Source of the DNA: Chthonomonas calidirosea
GTDB lineage: Bacteria; Armatimonadota; Chthonomonadetes; Chthonomonadales; CAJBBX01
Reading direction: 5' to 3'
NCBI GenBank assembly: GCA_020722705.1
Contig: DYKI01000005.1
Coordinates: forward strand, 30,681-94,680
DNA: 64,000 nt
The notes under the pieces were generated by a model. The model ran no database searches. It was not told where the DNA came from and saw nothing but the letters and a program-made list of their open reading frames with translations. The position numbers were made by a program, and so were the translations under genes. This document shows positions 55,132 to 63,923 of this stretch, one piece after another; position 1 is the stretch's first letter, and the number at the start of each line of letters is the position of its first letter.

Positions 55132-56037
55132 CTAGGAACCGGGCGCAGACCCGGCAGCCCTGGGCTGGAGGCCGCAGTCTACGACGTAGTCTCCGAGATC
55201 CGGCGAGAGTTGCGATCCGTCCTCGGGAGTCGGGCGCAGGATCACGGTCGCGATGCGCAGACGCGGCGACGCCTTGCGAAGCCGCTCGACGATGCCGAAG
55301 CCTCTTTCGCAGTGCATGGAGCCGCATACGTGCATGACGGTCTTCAGCTTGAGTCGGCGCCGGGCCGACAGAATGCTCTGGGCCATGGAATGATCCCACA
55401 GAGCCTGCGCCTGCCTCATGTTCTCAAGTGAAGGCATGCCGGCGGCAGGAGCCGGTCCGTGGGGAGCGCCGAACAAGCGTGTCAGCTCGGCATCGTAGTC
55501 TGCGCTCAGGTCCATGCTGTAAGGGAGCTTCGGCAGGTACGCCCGAGATGCGCGCGGAAGGCGCAGTAGGGCCTGCTGCCCGTTGCGCGATACGATGTTG
55601 ACATAGCGGCGCGGAGCGTTTGCAGCGGTGACCGGCAGGCGCGCTTCCCGGCTGTACTCGACCATGGGGCGGTAGTCTGTCTTGTAATGAGGCCATGGCC
55701 TGGAGGCGGCGAGGAAAGCGGACTCAGTGATGTGTCCGCCAAGGTACTCGTCGAGAACGCCCTGGACGTCAGTTTCGAACATCTCCAGCGAGAGCCCGAG
55801 CTTCGGCTGTTGCGCATGAAGCGCTCGCAGAAGCCGTTCCTCGAACGCATGACCCGCAGCGAACCCGTGCTGTTCGCCGACGAGGACGACGTCCATTGCG
55901 GAGATCGCCTCAACCATGGTCTCGAACGAGACCGGCTTGCCCCCGCGATAGACGCGAGGGGCATCGGACTGTGCCGTCACCTTCATCGGCAGGATTGCGG
56001 CGGCCAGAAGCGGAAGAAAAACACCAGGGCTGTACAT
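55132..56037 (-). CDS. ChaN-like (Tiki/haem-binding uptake superfamily) secreted protein
   Basis: A 301-residue exported protein. Residues 1-20 (YSPGVFLPLLAAAILPMKV) are a signal peptide. The ChaN motifs are VVLVGEQHGFAAGHAFEERLL near 45, LGLSLEMFETDVQGVLDEYL near 75 and TVMHVCGSMHCERGFG near 245, with Glu and His residues of the kind used for metal in the EreA/ChaN/Tiki clan. Campylobacter ChaN binds haem; the role here is open. The ATG at 56037 has GGAGGAGCG upstream, whereas a longer frame lies upstream of the signal peptide. Confidence 0.82.
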   Translation of the reverse strand: MYSPGVFLPLLAAAILPMKVTAQSDAPRVYRGGKPVSFETMVEAISAMDVVLVGEQHGFAAGHAFEERLLRALHAQQPKLGLSLEMFETDVQGVLDEYLGGHITESAFLAASRPWPHYKTDYRPMVEYSREARLPVTAANAPRRYVNIVSRNGQQALLRLPRASRAYLPKLPYSMDLSADYDAELTRLFGAPHGPAPAAGMPSLENMRQAQALWDHSMAQSILSARRRLKLKTVMHVCGSMHCERGFGIVERLRKASPRLRIATVILRPTPEDGSQLSPDLGDYVVDCGLQPRAAGSAPGS

Positions 56038-56077
56038 GAGTCGCTCCTCCACGATGCGGTTTCGCGCCGCAGAGCGT

Positions 56078-56106
56078 TTGACACGCTCGTTCGGCGGTGC
56101 TATAGT
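56078..56106 (+). promoter_or_regulatory. Promoter upstream of the uronate-isomerase-like gene
   Basis: TTGACA (56078-56083) and TATAGT (56101-56106) are 17 bases apart. The predicted start is near 56113, immediately before an ATG at 56114 that opens a six-codon frame (MAACTY) ending at 56134. The main gene starts at 56239. Confidence 0.7.
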
Positions 56107-56238
56107 CGGCTCAATGGCAGCCTGCACCTATTGAGCAATCGCAGCTCGCCGGTGGCCTGTGGTCACGCGCATGGATCATGTGTGTCCCTGAACGGCAGCC
56201 GGCTCTGCACACGCCGGGCAATGATCCAGGAGGACACC

Positions 56239-57501
56239 ATGACAACGTCTCCAGAGCCCCTCCGAAGCCACGAAGCTATCGCTGCAGCCGTGGGCGAGAT
56301 TGTCGGATCAACGAAGGTGGTTGATATGCATACGCATCTCTTCGCACCGGAGTTCGGATCGCTCAATCTCTGGGGCATTGACGAACTGCTCAACTATCAT
56401 TACCTGATTGCGGAGCTTTTCCGCGTATCGCCCATTCGGTATGACGACTGGTGGGCCATGCCTCGGGCCGCTCAGGCCGATATGATCTGGTCCGAGCTCT
56501 TCGTGAAGCGGGCTCCCATTTCGGAGGCGGCCCAGGGCGTGGTGCGGGTGCTGACCGGCTGCGGTCTCGATCCGTGCGCGCCCGATCTGACACAGGCCCG
56601 AGAGTACTACGCCGCACAGGATCCGGTCGCCCATGCCGAACGCGTGCTCGATATGGCAGGCGTAGACTGGCTCGTGATGACGAACGACCCCCTTGATCCC
56701 GACGAATCCATCGTCTGGCTTTCGGGCGGCACGACGAACGCGCGGTATAGGGCAGCGCTGCGTCTCGACCGCATCCTGAACACATGGCCTGATGCATGCA
56801 GCGCACTCAAGGCCTCCGGCTACGATGTGACTGAGGACGTGTCCGGGGATACGTTTCACGAGGGGCGCCGCTTCCTCAACCAGTGGATCGAGCGCATGAA
56901 GCCGCTCTACCTGGCCGTATCGCTGCCATCCGATTTCGTGTTCCCTGACGAATCCGTCAGGACCCGCCTCCTGCGCGGGATTGTACTGCCTGCATGCCTG
57001 GAGCATCGGCTGCCGCTTGCGCTGATGATCGGCGTGCGCCGGCAGGTGAACCCGAACATGAGGCTCGCCGGCGATGCTGTGGGCCGAGCGGACATTGCCT
57101 GCGTCGAGCGTCTGGCCTCGGAATACCCGCAGGTCCGTTGCCTGATCACGGTGCTCTCCCGTGAGAACCAGCATGAGCTTTGCGTGACGGCGCGGAAGTT
57201 CCGCAGCCTCCTTCCCTTCGGATGCTGGTGGTTCCTCAACAACCCCTCGATTGTCAGGGAGATTACGCAAGAGAGGCTGGAGATGCTTGGCGCAACGTTC
57301 GTCGTCCAGCACTCCGATGCGCGCATACTCGATCAGCTTCTGTACAAGTGGCCGGTTTCACGGAAGATCATCGCCGAGGCTCTGACCGAGACGTACGTGT
57401 CGCTCGCCGATGCGGGCAGACCCGTGACCGAGCAGGACATTCGGACGGATGCGCGACGCCTGCTCGCGGACAACTTCAAGCAATGGGTGGGCGCAGCGTA
57501 G
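56239..57501 (+). CDS. Uronate-isomerase-like amidohydrolase
   Basis: A 420-residue metal-dependent hydrolase-fold protein. VVDMHTHLFAPEFGSL has the HxH metal pair (His30, His32), and LNYHYLIAELFR a few residues later matches glucuronate isomerase (UxaC) relatives in Planctomycetes and Armatimonadota. The C-terminal GRPVTEQDIRTDARRLLADNFKQWVG also fits that family. It may isomerise a uronic acid from pectin-like polymers. CAGGAGGA lies ahead of the ATG at 56239; an open frame runs far upstream but covers the divergent ChaN promoter region. Confidence 0.75.
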   Translation: MTTSPEPLRSHEAIAAAVGEIVGSTKVVDMHTHLFAPEFGSLNLWGIDELLNYHYLIAELFRVSPIRYDDWWAMPRAAQADMIWSELFVKRAPISEAAQGVVRVLTGCGLDPCAPDLTQAREYYAAQDPVAHAERVLDMAGVDWLVMTNDPLDPDESIVWLSGGTTNARYRAALRLDRILNTWPDACSALKASGYDVTEDVSGDTFHEGRRFLNQWIERMKPLYLAVSLPSDFVFPDESVRTRLLRGIVLPACLEHRLPLALMIGVRRQVNPNMRLAGDAVGRADIACVERLASEYPQVRCLITVLSRENQHELCVTARKFRSLLPFGCWWFLNNPSIVREITQERLEMLGATFVVQHSDARILDQLLYKWPVSRKIIAEALTETYVSLADAGRPVTEQDIRTDARRLLADNFKQWVGAA

Positions 57502-57608
57502 ACGCGACCACCTGTGGTTGAGTGCGAAGCGTGTCGTTGCCACATCTGGCCGACGGTTGCGGGCGAAGCGTATGGAAGCCGCGGCCTGATCGTTTGCGGG
57601 AGGGTTTC

Positions 57609-60221
57609 ATGTCGCTGCAATGTGCGGACCCACGCGGGTCTGATCTGTTCGTGATCGCCTTGATCAGGTCCGCTAGACGTTTGGCTCTGGCCAGCGCATT
57701 CTGTGCAGCGCTTGCCGCAGCATCGGTCCCCGTCGGAGAGGTCCATATGGGGCCGCAGCCGGACGGCTCGGCGCTGGTGCCGACGGGCCAGCGCCTGACT
57801 CCCGTCGGCAAGTGGCTCATGACGCTTAACGAGCGCCCCAAAGACCTGGCGCTCTCCCCTGACGGAAGCCGCCTTGCCGTGCTGACGCCACGGAGAGTGT
57901 TCGTCTACAGCGCCGACAACGATGTGCCCATCGAGATCAAGAGCGGAGGCGGGCCGCTCGGCATCGCATGGCGTCCCGATGGGAAGGCGATATACCATTC
58001 TGCAGGGGCGAACGTGGTCTGCATTCCCTTCGACAATGGCAAGCCGGGAGAGGTGCGTCGCATCCCTGTCGAAGTCCGGGGAATGCGGGCAGCAGGGCAG
58101 CCCAACGACCCCCAGGCCGCCGGCATCGCGTGTGCGCCCGACGGCAGCCGCATTTACGTCGCGTTGGGAACGCGTAACGCCGTTGCGGTTGTGGATCCCG
58201 CCGGGGTGACGGCGCCCAAACATGTGAGGGTTGGCGTTTGCCCCTATCATGTCAGGCTCTCGCCCGATGGGCGCTCGCTGTGGGTATCGAACCGCGGAGG
58301 ACAGATCGTCGGCGCAAGCCGGTCCACGGCTGTCAGCGCCGGCACACAGGTGCGCATTGACAGGGCTACGGATGCTGCGGCCCGAGGATCGGTCTCGATG
58401 GTGGACACGTCAACGCTGGCTGTTCGAGATATCCCCGTCGGACGGCAGCCCGCGGGCATCGCGATTTCACGCGACGGTTCGCTCGTCTACGTTGCGAACT
58501 CCGACAGCGACACGATATCGGTCCTCGATGCGCGCCGCGGGCGCGTCCGCTTCACGCTCCGACTTGGCCGCACCGGCAACGACTTCGGCCACATGCCGAC
58601 GGGCGTCGAACTGGCCGCAGACGGCGGCACCCTCTACGTTGCCTGCGGAGGCGCCAACGCCCTTGCCGTCGTTCGCCTCGGAGCTGACGGTCTTCCGGAC
58701 AGAAGGTCGGAAGTCGCCTATGTTCCGACGGCGTGGTTCCCGATAGCCGTTCGTCGGTCGGGGAACGCACTCTGGATCGCGTGCTCCAAGGGAATCGGCT
58801 CGATGGGCGACCTGCGACAAGGCGGACGATGGGTCCACGCCAGCGCCGGTGTCGTCCAGAAACTTACCGCGGGCGATTTGACCGACCTTGGCCGTCTGAC
58901 AGCGCGCGTAGCCGCAAACAACGGCTGGAGTGCCGAGCTGCCGGGGCGGCGCGGCATCCCTCCAGTGCCTGTTCCGGAGCGTGTGGGTGAGCCCTCGGTA
59001 TTCCGCCACGTGGTCTACGTGATCAAGGAGAATCACACGTACGACCTGACGCTCGGTGACATGAAGGAGGGCAACGGCGACCCGAAGCTGTGTCTGTTCG
59101 GCGAGGACGTGACCCCCAATCAGCATGCCATCGCCCGTCAGTTCGTGCTTCTCGACAACACCTGCGCCAGCGGCACGAACTCCGCCGACGGTCATCAGTG
59201 GACGTCCTCTTCCTTATGCAACGCCTACATGGAGCAGAACTACTCATCATATGCTCGGGGCTACCCGTATGACGGCGGCGATCCGCTGGCCTATTCGCCA
59301 AAGGGCTTCCTGTGGACGGCTGCCGCGCGCCGCGGGATTTCCGTCAGAGTCTTCGGCGAGTACGTCAACCGGCCCAGCATCCAGGACACGCAAAACCCGA
59401 AGCGCAAAGGCCTTCCGAGCTGGACCGAGCTGTGGAACGACTACCGTTCAGGCGGCAATCGTTATCGAATACGTGCCTATACCGACAACGCCCGGCTGCG
59501 CAAGTATCTGGATCCGGAGTTCATCGGATTCCCCATGAACGTGTCCGATCAATGGCGCGCCGATCGTTTCCTTGCCGAGTTCCGACAATGGGAGCGCAAG
59601 GGGCGCATGCCGGGGCTTACCATGATCCTACTGCCGAACAACCACACGGCGGGCACGAGTCCGGGCATGCCCACGCCCAGGGCCACGGTTGCCGACAACG
59701 ATCTGGCCTTCGGGCGGATCGTTGATGCCATCTCGCACAGCCGCTTCTGGCCTCAAACGCTCATCCTCTGCATCGAGGACGACTCGCAGCTCGGCGTAGA
59801 CCACGTTGACGGTCATCGCACGCTCGCCTACTGCATTTCTCCGTACACTCGGAGAAACGCCGTCGTAAGCACGCCTTACGATCACACCGGGCTGGTTCGC
59901 ACGATCGGGCTCATTCTTGGTGTGCCTGCAATGAACAGCTTCGACCGAGCCGCCAGGCCCATGCGCGAGTGCTTCCAAAGCGTTCCTGACCTCCGACCGT
60001 TCACCCACGTGCCCAACCGGATCGCCCTCGATGAAATGAACAAGCCTGCGTCCGCCCTCCGAGGTGAGGAACAGCGCTTGGCGCGAGCGTGCGCGAGACT
60101 GGATTGGTCGGACCTCGATCGTGCCGATCCAGCCACGGTGGCGCGAGCGGTTTGGATGACCCGGAAACCGAAGAGCCGGTTCCCTGCGGATCTCTATGCG
60201 TTTGAGGCAGAGGCAGAGTAG
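57609..60221 (+). CDS. Secreted beta-propeller/phosphoesterase fusion (paralogue)
   Basis: An 870-residue protein with the same plan as the one at 31913: a membrane/signal segment (LALASAFCAALAAASV, about residues 20-40), YVTN-type propeller repeats (about 60-440), then the phosphoesterase domain (about 465-835) with YVIKENHTYDLTLGD (Glu474, Asn475, Thr477) and ILCIEDDSQLGVDHVDGHRT. It was assigned to PF04185-like phosphoesterases by these blocks. The ATG at 57609 has GGGAGGG upstream. Between it and the amidohydrolase lie 107 bases. Confidence 0.82.
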   Translation: MSLQCADPRGSDLFVIALIRSARRLALASAFCAALAAASVPVGEVHMGPQPDGSALVPTGQRLTPVGKWLMTLNERPKDLALSPDGSRLAVLTPRRVFVYSADNDVPIEIKSGGGPLGIAWRPDGKAIYHSAGANVVCIPFDNGKPGEVRRIPVEVRGMRAAGQPNDPQAAGIACAPDGSRIYVALGTRNAVAVVDPAGVTAPKHVRVGVCPYHVRLSPDGRSLWVSNRGGQIVGASRSTAVSAGTQVRIDRATDAAARGSVSMVDTSTLAVRDIPVGRQPAGIAISRDGSLVYVANSDSDTISVLDARRGRVRFTLRLGRTGNDFGHMPTGVELAADGGTLYVACGGANALAVVRLGADGLPDRRSEVAYVPTAWFPIAVRRSGNALWIACSKGIGSMGDLRQGGRWVHASAGVVQKLTAGDLTDLGRLTARVAANNGWSAELPGRRGIPPVPVPERVGEPSVFRHVVYVIKENHTYDLTLGDMKEGNGDPKLCLFGEDVTPNQHAIARQFVLLDNTCASGTNSADGHQWTSSSLCNAYMEQNYSSYARGYPYDGGDPLAYSPKGFLWTAAARRGISVRVFGEYVNRPSIQDTQNPKRKGLPSWTELWNDYRSGGNRYRIRAYTDNARLRKYLDPEFIGFPMNVSDQWRADRFLAEFRQWERKGRMPGLTMILLPNNHTAGTSPGMPTPRATVADNDLAFGRIVDAISHSRFWPQTLILCIEDDSQLGVDHVDGHRTLAYCISPYTRRNAVVSTPYDHTGLVRTIGLILGVPAMNSFDRAARPMRECFQSVPDLRPFTHVPNRIALDEMNKPASALRGEEQRLARACARLDWSDLDRADPATVARAVWMTRKPKSRFPADLYAFEAEAE

Positions 60222-60300
60222 CGGGCTCCCCGGCGGCCCGGGGCGGCTGCCTCGACGTCTGCTGATGCGACCGACGCGACGTATGGATTAGGAGATCGCA

Positions 60301-62931
60301 ATGCACTCACTCACCTGGTTCGTGGCAGCTATCCTGGCGCTGTGTGCCGTAGCCGCCGGCGCTGTCGTGCCGACCCGGGCCGAGATGGCTGCCGCTCGGA
60401 AATGGGTTGACACGTACCTCGGCGACGGAGCCACGTCACGGCCGTTTTCGTTCACCGTTGGAGGGCAGGCTGCCGATGTGTTCATTGGGCAGTGCCGAAA
60501 GTCCGTCAAGGTAGAGCGCCTCGATGGCGGCAGGACGCGAACAACAACTACGTGGGTGTCGAATGAGGTGCCGCTGGAGGTGCGGTGCGTTGCAGTCGCC
60601 TACCGAGACTATCCGGTGGCCGAGTGGACGCTCTGGTTCCGGAACGTGGGTGAAACGAATACGCCGCTCATCGAAAACGTCCGTGCCGCCGACCTGGATA
60701 TGAAAGGGGCGGGCGGTGTGCCGACGCTGCATCACAACGTGGGGTCCCCGGCGAACCGTTCCGACTACGGACCGTTGGTCACGCCTCTGGCCGTTGGCGC
60801 GTCCAAGCGTATCACAGCGGCTGGCGGAAGGCCGACGAACACCGACATGGCCTACTTCAACCTCGATTGGGGCACGACTGGGATCATCGCGGCCGTGGGA
60901 TGGCCCGGCCAGTGGGCGGGCGAGTTTGTCGCGTCCGGTTCCGGCACGGTCAGATTCACAGCGGGTCAGGAACTTACCCGCTTCGTGTTGCACCCGGGGG
61001 AAGAAGTGCGCTCGCCGCTGATTGCGCTGCTCTGGTGGCAGGCCGACGACGGTGGCGACTGGATACGCGGTCAGAACCTGTGGCGACGGTGGATGATGGC
61101 CCACTCTATGCCGAAGCCGGGCGGCAAACTGCCGCCGCCGCAGTTTGTTGCCAGCAGCTCACGGGCGTACGAGGAGATGAAGAACGCCAATGAAGCCAAC
61201 CAGATCATGCACATTGATCGGTACCTCAGTTTGGGGCTGAAGCTCGACTACTGGTGGATGGACGCCGGCTGGTATGTGCAGCAGCACGGCTGGCCGCAGG
61301 TTGGAACCTGGGAAGTTGATCCGGCGCGCTTCCCCCGGGGCTTTCGCCCCATCAGCGACCATGCCCACGCGAAGGGTGTGAAGATTCTCGTCTGGTTTGA
61401 ACCCGAGCGCGTTGCCCCCGGCACGTGGCTCTACAATGAGCGACCGGAGTGGCTCCTTAGCGCCGACCCGGTTGCCGATGCCGCCATGGCTGCCATCGTG
61501 GGGTGGCGCTCCGATCTGGGCGGACCCGATCCCGCCGTGGTTGTCAACGCGTCGGACCAGCCTGTCACCATGGCATCCATACGCTGGGAGCCCCGCTCCA
61601 TGTCGTTCCACCCCGGCCCGAAGGGCGAGTACTGTGTTGTACGGTGGACAGCCCCGGTCAATGGGCTGCATGACGTTGAGGCAGAGTTTCGCGCCATTGA
61701 CCGGCAGACCACAACCGATGTGCACATCCTGCACAACGGTGTTGCGGTGTTTGATGGATTCCTGCGCCTTAACGGAGCCGGGGGCGAGGCTCGGCAGAGG
61801 CTGCCGCTCAACCTGAAGGCCGGCGACGCGCTCGACTTTGTGGTCGGATGGGGCAACGGGTCACACATCTGCGATTCGACGGGGCTGAGCGTTAAGGTGG
61901 CCGGTCCCGATGGTCGGGTTCACGATGCCGCGCGCGAGTTCTCGCCCGATCGCAACCCCAATGGCCCGTGGACCTACGGCTGCCTCGCTCCGGGCGAAAG
62001 GCCGGATGTAACTTCGTTCCGGCTGCTGAACGTGAAGGCTCGTGGTTCGTCGGGCAGCGGACGCCTGCTGAACCTCGGCAATCCGGCTGCGTGGAAGTGG
62101 CTGGTCGAGCATATTGACAGACTGATCACCGACAACGGAATAGACCTGTACCGTCAGGACTTCAACATGGACCCCTTGCCTTTCTGGCGCGCCAACGACG
62201 CCGAAGACCGGCAGGGCATTACGGAGATCAAGCACGTGATGGGGTACCTGGCCTACTGGGATGAGCTCCGGCGTCGGCATCCGAACATGCTGATCGACTC
62301 CTGTGCGTCGGGCGGCAGGCGCAACGATCTGGAGACCATGCGCCGGGCGGTGCCGCTATGGCGGAGCGACTATGCCTATGAGGCGATCGGGCACCAGTGC
62401 ATGACCTACGGCATTTCCATGTGGCTGCCGTACCACGGGACCGGCACCGTCGCGTGCGACAACGCTCCCTACTATGGCGGGGGCAAGACGCCGATCCAAC
62501 CGTATGCCTTCTGGAGCAATGTGGCCCCCAGTCTGGGGTCGGGGATTGACGTTCGCGAGGACCTGGACTTCGGGGCGTTCCGAAAACTGGTGGACTCGTG
62601 GCGCAGGCTCAGTGAGAACTACGTCGGCGACTTCTATCCGCTCACGCCCTATTCCCAGGATGCGAATGCCTGGATCGCTTGGCAGTTCGATAGGCCCGAA
62701 ACCGGTCAAGGCGCGGTGCAGGCATTCCGCCGTCAAGAGTGTGATGATGTCAGGCTGCACGTCAAGCTTCGTGGGGTGAATCTGAAGGAGCAATACATCC
62801 TTGAGAATCTCGGTACGGGTTTGGAGACAACCGTTTCGGGCAAGGAGCTCGCCGAGACGGGCCTCCTGATCGAGTGTGGCGAGAAGCCCGGTGCTGTGAA
62901 CCTCCTGTACAGGAAGGCAAGCACGCGCTAG
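60301..62931 (+). CDS. Secreted GH36-type alpha-galactosidase with inserted beta domain
   Basis: An 876-residue exported glycosidase (signal peptide about 1-22). An N-terminal beta-sandwich (about 30-260) precedes the TIM barrel. YWWMDAGWY near residue 317 and VKILVWFEPERVAPGT near 362 are GH36 blocks. Probable nucleophile is Asp620 in YRQDFNMD and acid/base is Asp690 in WRSDYAYE; the 70-residue spacing equals that in characterised AgaA. CxxGGRRND is also present. About 170 residues between 395 and 590 form an extra beta domain not usual at this place in GH36. TAGGAG precedes the ATG. Confidence 0.88.
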   Translation: MHSLTWFVAAILALCAVAAGAVVPTRAEMAAARKWVDTYLGDGATSRPFSFTVGGQAADVFIGQCRKSVKVERLDGGRTRTTTTWVSNEVPLEVRCVAVAYRDYPVAEWTLWFRNVGETNTPLIENVRAADLDMKGAGGVPTLHHNVGSPANRSDYGPLVTPLAVGASKRITAAGGRPTNTDMAYFNLDWGTTGIIAAVGWPGQWAGEFVASGSGTVRFTAGQELTRFVLHPGEEVRSPLIALLWWQADDGGDWIRGQNLWRRWMMAHSMPKPGGKLPPPQFVASSSRAYEEMKNANEANQIMHIDRYLSLGLKLDYWWMDAGWYVQQHGWPQVGTWEVDPARFPRGFRPISDHAHAKGVKILVWFEPERVAPGTWLYNERPEWLLSADPVADAAMAAIVGWRSDLGGPDPAVVVNASDQPVTMASIRWEPRSMSFHPGPKGEYCVVRWTAPVNGLHDVEAEFRAIDRQTTTDVHILHNGVAVFDGFLRLNGAGGEARQRLPLNLKAGDALDFVVGWGNGSHICDSTGLSVKVAGPDGRVHDAAREFSPDRNPNGPWTYGCLAPGERPDVTSFRLLNVKARGSSGSGRLLNLGNPAAWKWLVEHIDRLITDNGIDLYRQDFNMDPLPFWRANDAEDRQGITEIKHVMGYLAYWDELRRRHPNMLIDSCASGGRRNDLETMRRAVPLWRSDYAYEAIGHQCMTYGISMWLPYHGTGTVACDNAPYYGGGKTPIQPYAFWSNVAPSLGSGIDVREDLDFGAFRKLVDSWRRLSENYVGDFYPLTPYSQDANAWIAWQFDRPETGQGAVQAFRRQECDDVRLHVKLRGVNLKEQYILENLGTGLETTVSGKELAETGLLIECGEKPGAVNLLYRKASTR

Positions 62932-62952
62932 GGGACGGCCGAGGCCTGTTGG

Positions 62953-63024
62953 TGGGCGATACTGGATTCGAACCAGTGACCTCCTCGGTGTGAACGAGGC
63001 GCTCTACCACTGAGCCAACCGCCC
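62953..63024 (-). tRNA. tRNA-Val (CAC)
   Basis: On the minus strand a 72-base cloverleaf is present: acceptor GGGCGGT with ATCGCCC, D-stem GCTC/GAGC, anticodon stem CCTCG/CGAGG with loop TTCACAC (anticodon CAC), T-loop TTCGAATC and discriminator A. CCA is not encoded. Confidence 0.95.
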
Positions 63025-63073
63025 TTGAACAGTCTGAGTATACCGGCGGGGGGGCGGCAAGTCAAGAATCGCG

Positions 63074-63104
63074 TTGACTTGCGCGCGGGCAGGGGGGGTA
63101 TACT
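63074..63104 (+). promoter_or_regulatory. Promoter of ANTAR regulator, leaderless
   Basis: TTGACT (63074-63079) and TATACT (63099-63104) are separated by 19 bases. The last T is at -7 relative to the A of the ATG at 63111, placing the predicted start on the initiation codon. No Shine-Dalgarno sequence is present. Confidence 0.7.
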
Positions 63105-63110
63105 CCACAT

Positions 63111-63701
63111 ATGCACAAGCTCAGCGTCCTCATCGCTGACGATGACGCTGTCATACGGATGGACCTCCGCGCGATGCTCGAGGATATGGGGCACGTGGTG
63201 GTTGCGGAAGCCGACAATGGCGAAGATGCCTGCCACTTGGCCCGATCGCTGAAGCCCTCCATTGCCATCCTCGACGCCATGATGCCCCGCAGGAATGGGC
63301 TTCAAGCTGCAGCGACGCTCAGCAGCGAACGTATCTGCCCCGTGGTTATGCTGACGGCGTACAGCGAGGCTCCACTCGTCGAGGAAGCGACCCGAGCCGG
63401 TGTCCTGGCGTATCTCGTCAAGCCGTTCCGGCGCGACGAGATCGCTCCGGCGCTCCAGATCGCGCTCGCTCGGTTCCGCGAGTTGGTGGCCGTCGAAGAT
63501 GACCGCAACGCACTGGCGGAGCAGATCGAGTCGGATCGGGTCTGCCGCCGCGCTCGGGTGCTGCTCATGCGGCGGCATGCGATCAGTGAGCGGGAAGCCA
63601 ACCGCCGCATGCAGGCCCAGGCGATTGCCACAGGCAGGCATCTCCGCGCAATAGCTGACGCGATCCTGCTCACGGAAGGCATCAGTCCCGACTCCGACTG
63701 A
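63111..63701 (+). CDS. Response regulator with ANTAR RNA-binding output domain
   Basis: A 196-residue protein of the AmiR/NasR type. The receiver domain (about 1-120) has the acidic Asp10-12, phosphorylation site Asp55 in AILDAMMP, Thr82 and Lys104. The ANTAR domain (about 130-190: ALAEQIESDRVCRRARVLLMRRHAISEREANRRMQAQA) binds dual-hairpin RNA and prevents termination. No sensor kinase is next to it. Targets should be leaders with two short hexaloop hairpins near terminators; none was confirmed in this window. Confidence 0.92.
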   Translation: MHKLSVLIADDDAVIRMDLRAMLEDMGHVVVAEADNGEDACHLARSLKPSIAILDAMMPRRNGLQAAATLSSERICPVVMLTAYSEAPLVEEATRAGVLAYLVKPFRRDEIAPALQIALARFRELVAVEDDRNALAEQIESDRVCRRARVLLMRRHAISEREANRRMQAQAIATGRHLRAIADAILLTEGISPDSD

Positions 63702-63923
63702 CTCCTGCCCGGCTCGCTTCGGAACGGTCCATCACTCGCCGTACTTGGCCACATCATCGCGCGCGGCCAGTACGCATCCCGCTTCAGGTCCTCAGGCGAT
63801 GGCGCCCGGCCCCCTTATTGTCTATGCGTCTCAGGACGCACAGTACGGACGATCCTGCGCATCGCCATCTCTGGCCGATTCCCGCCGATGGTGAAGGCGC
63901 GGGGACGTCGGAGGAGTCCATCA

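Noticed and set aside
55687..56238. N-terminal extension of the uronate-isomerase-like protein
   Set aside because: It overlaps the ChaN-like gene antisense and the promoter at 56078; the ATG at 56239 has a strong ribosome binding site.
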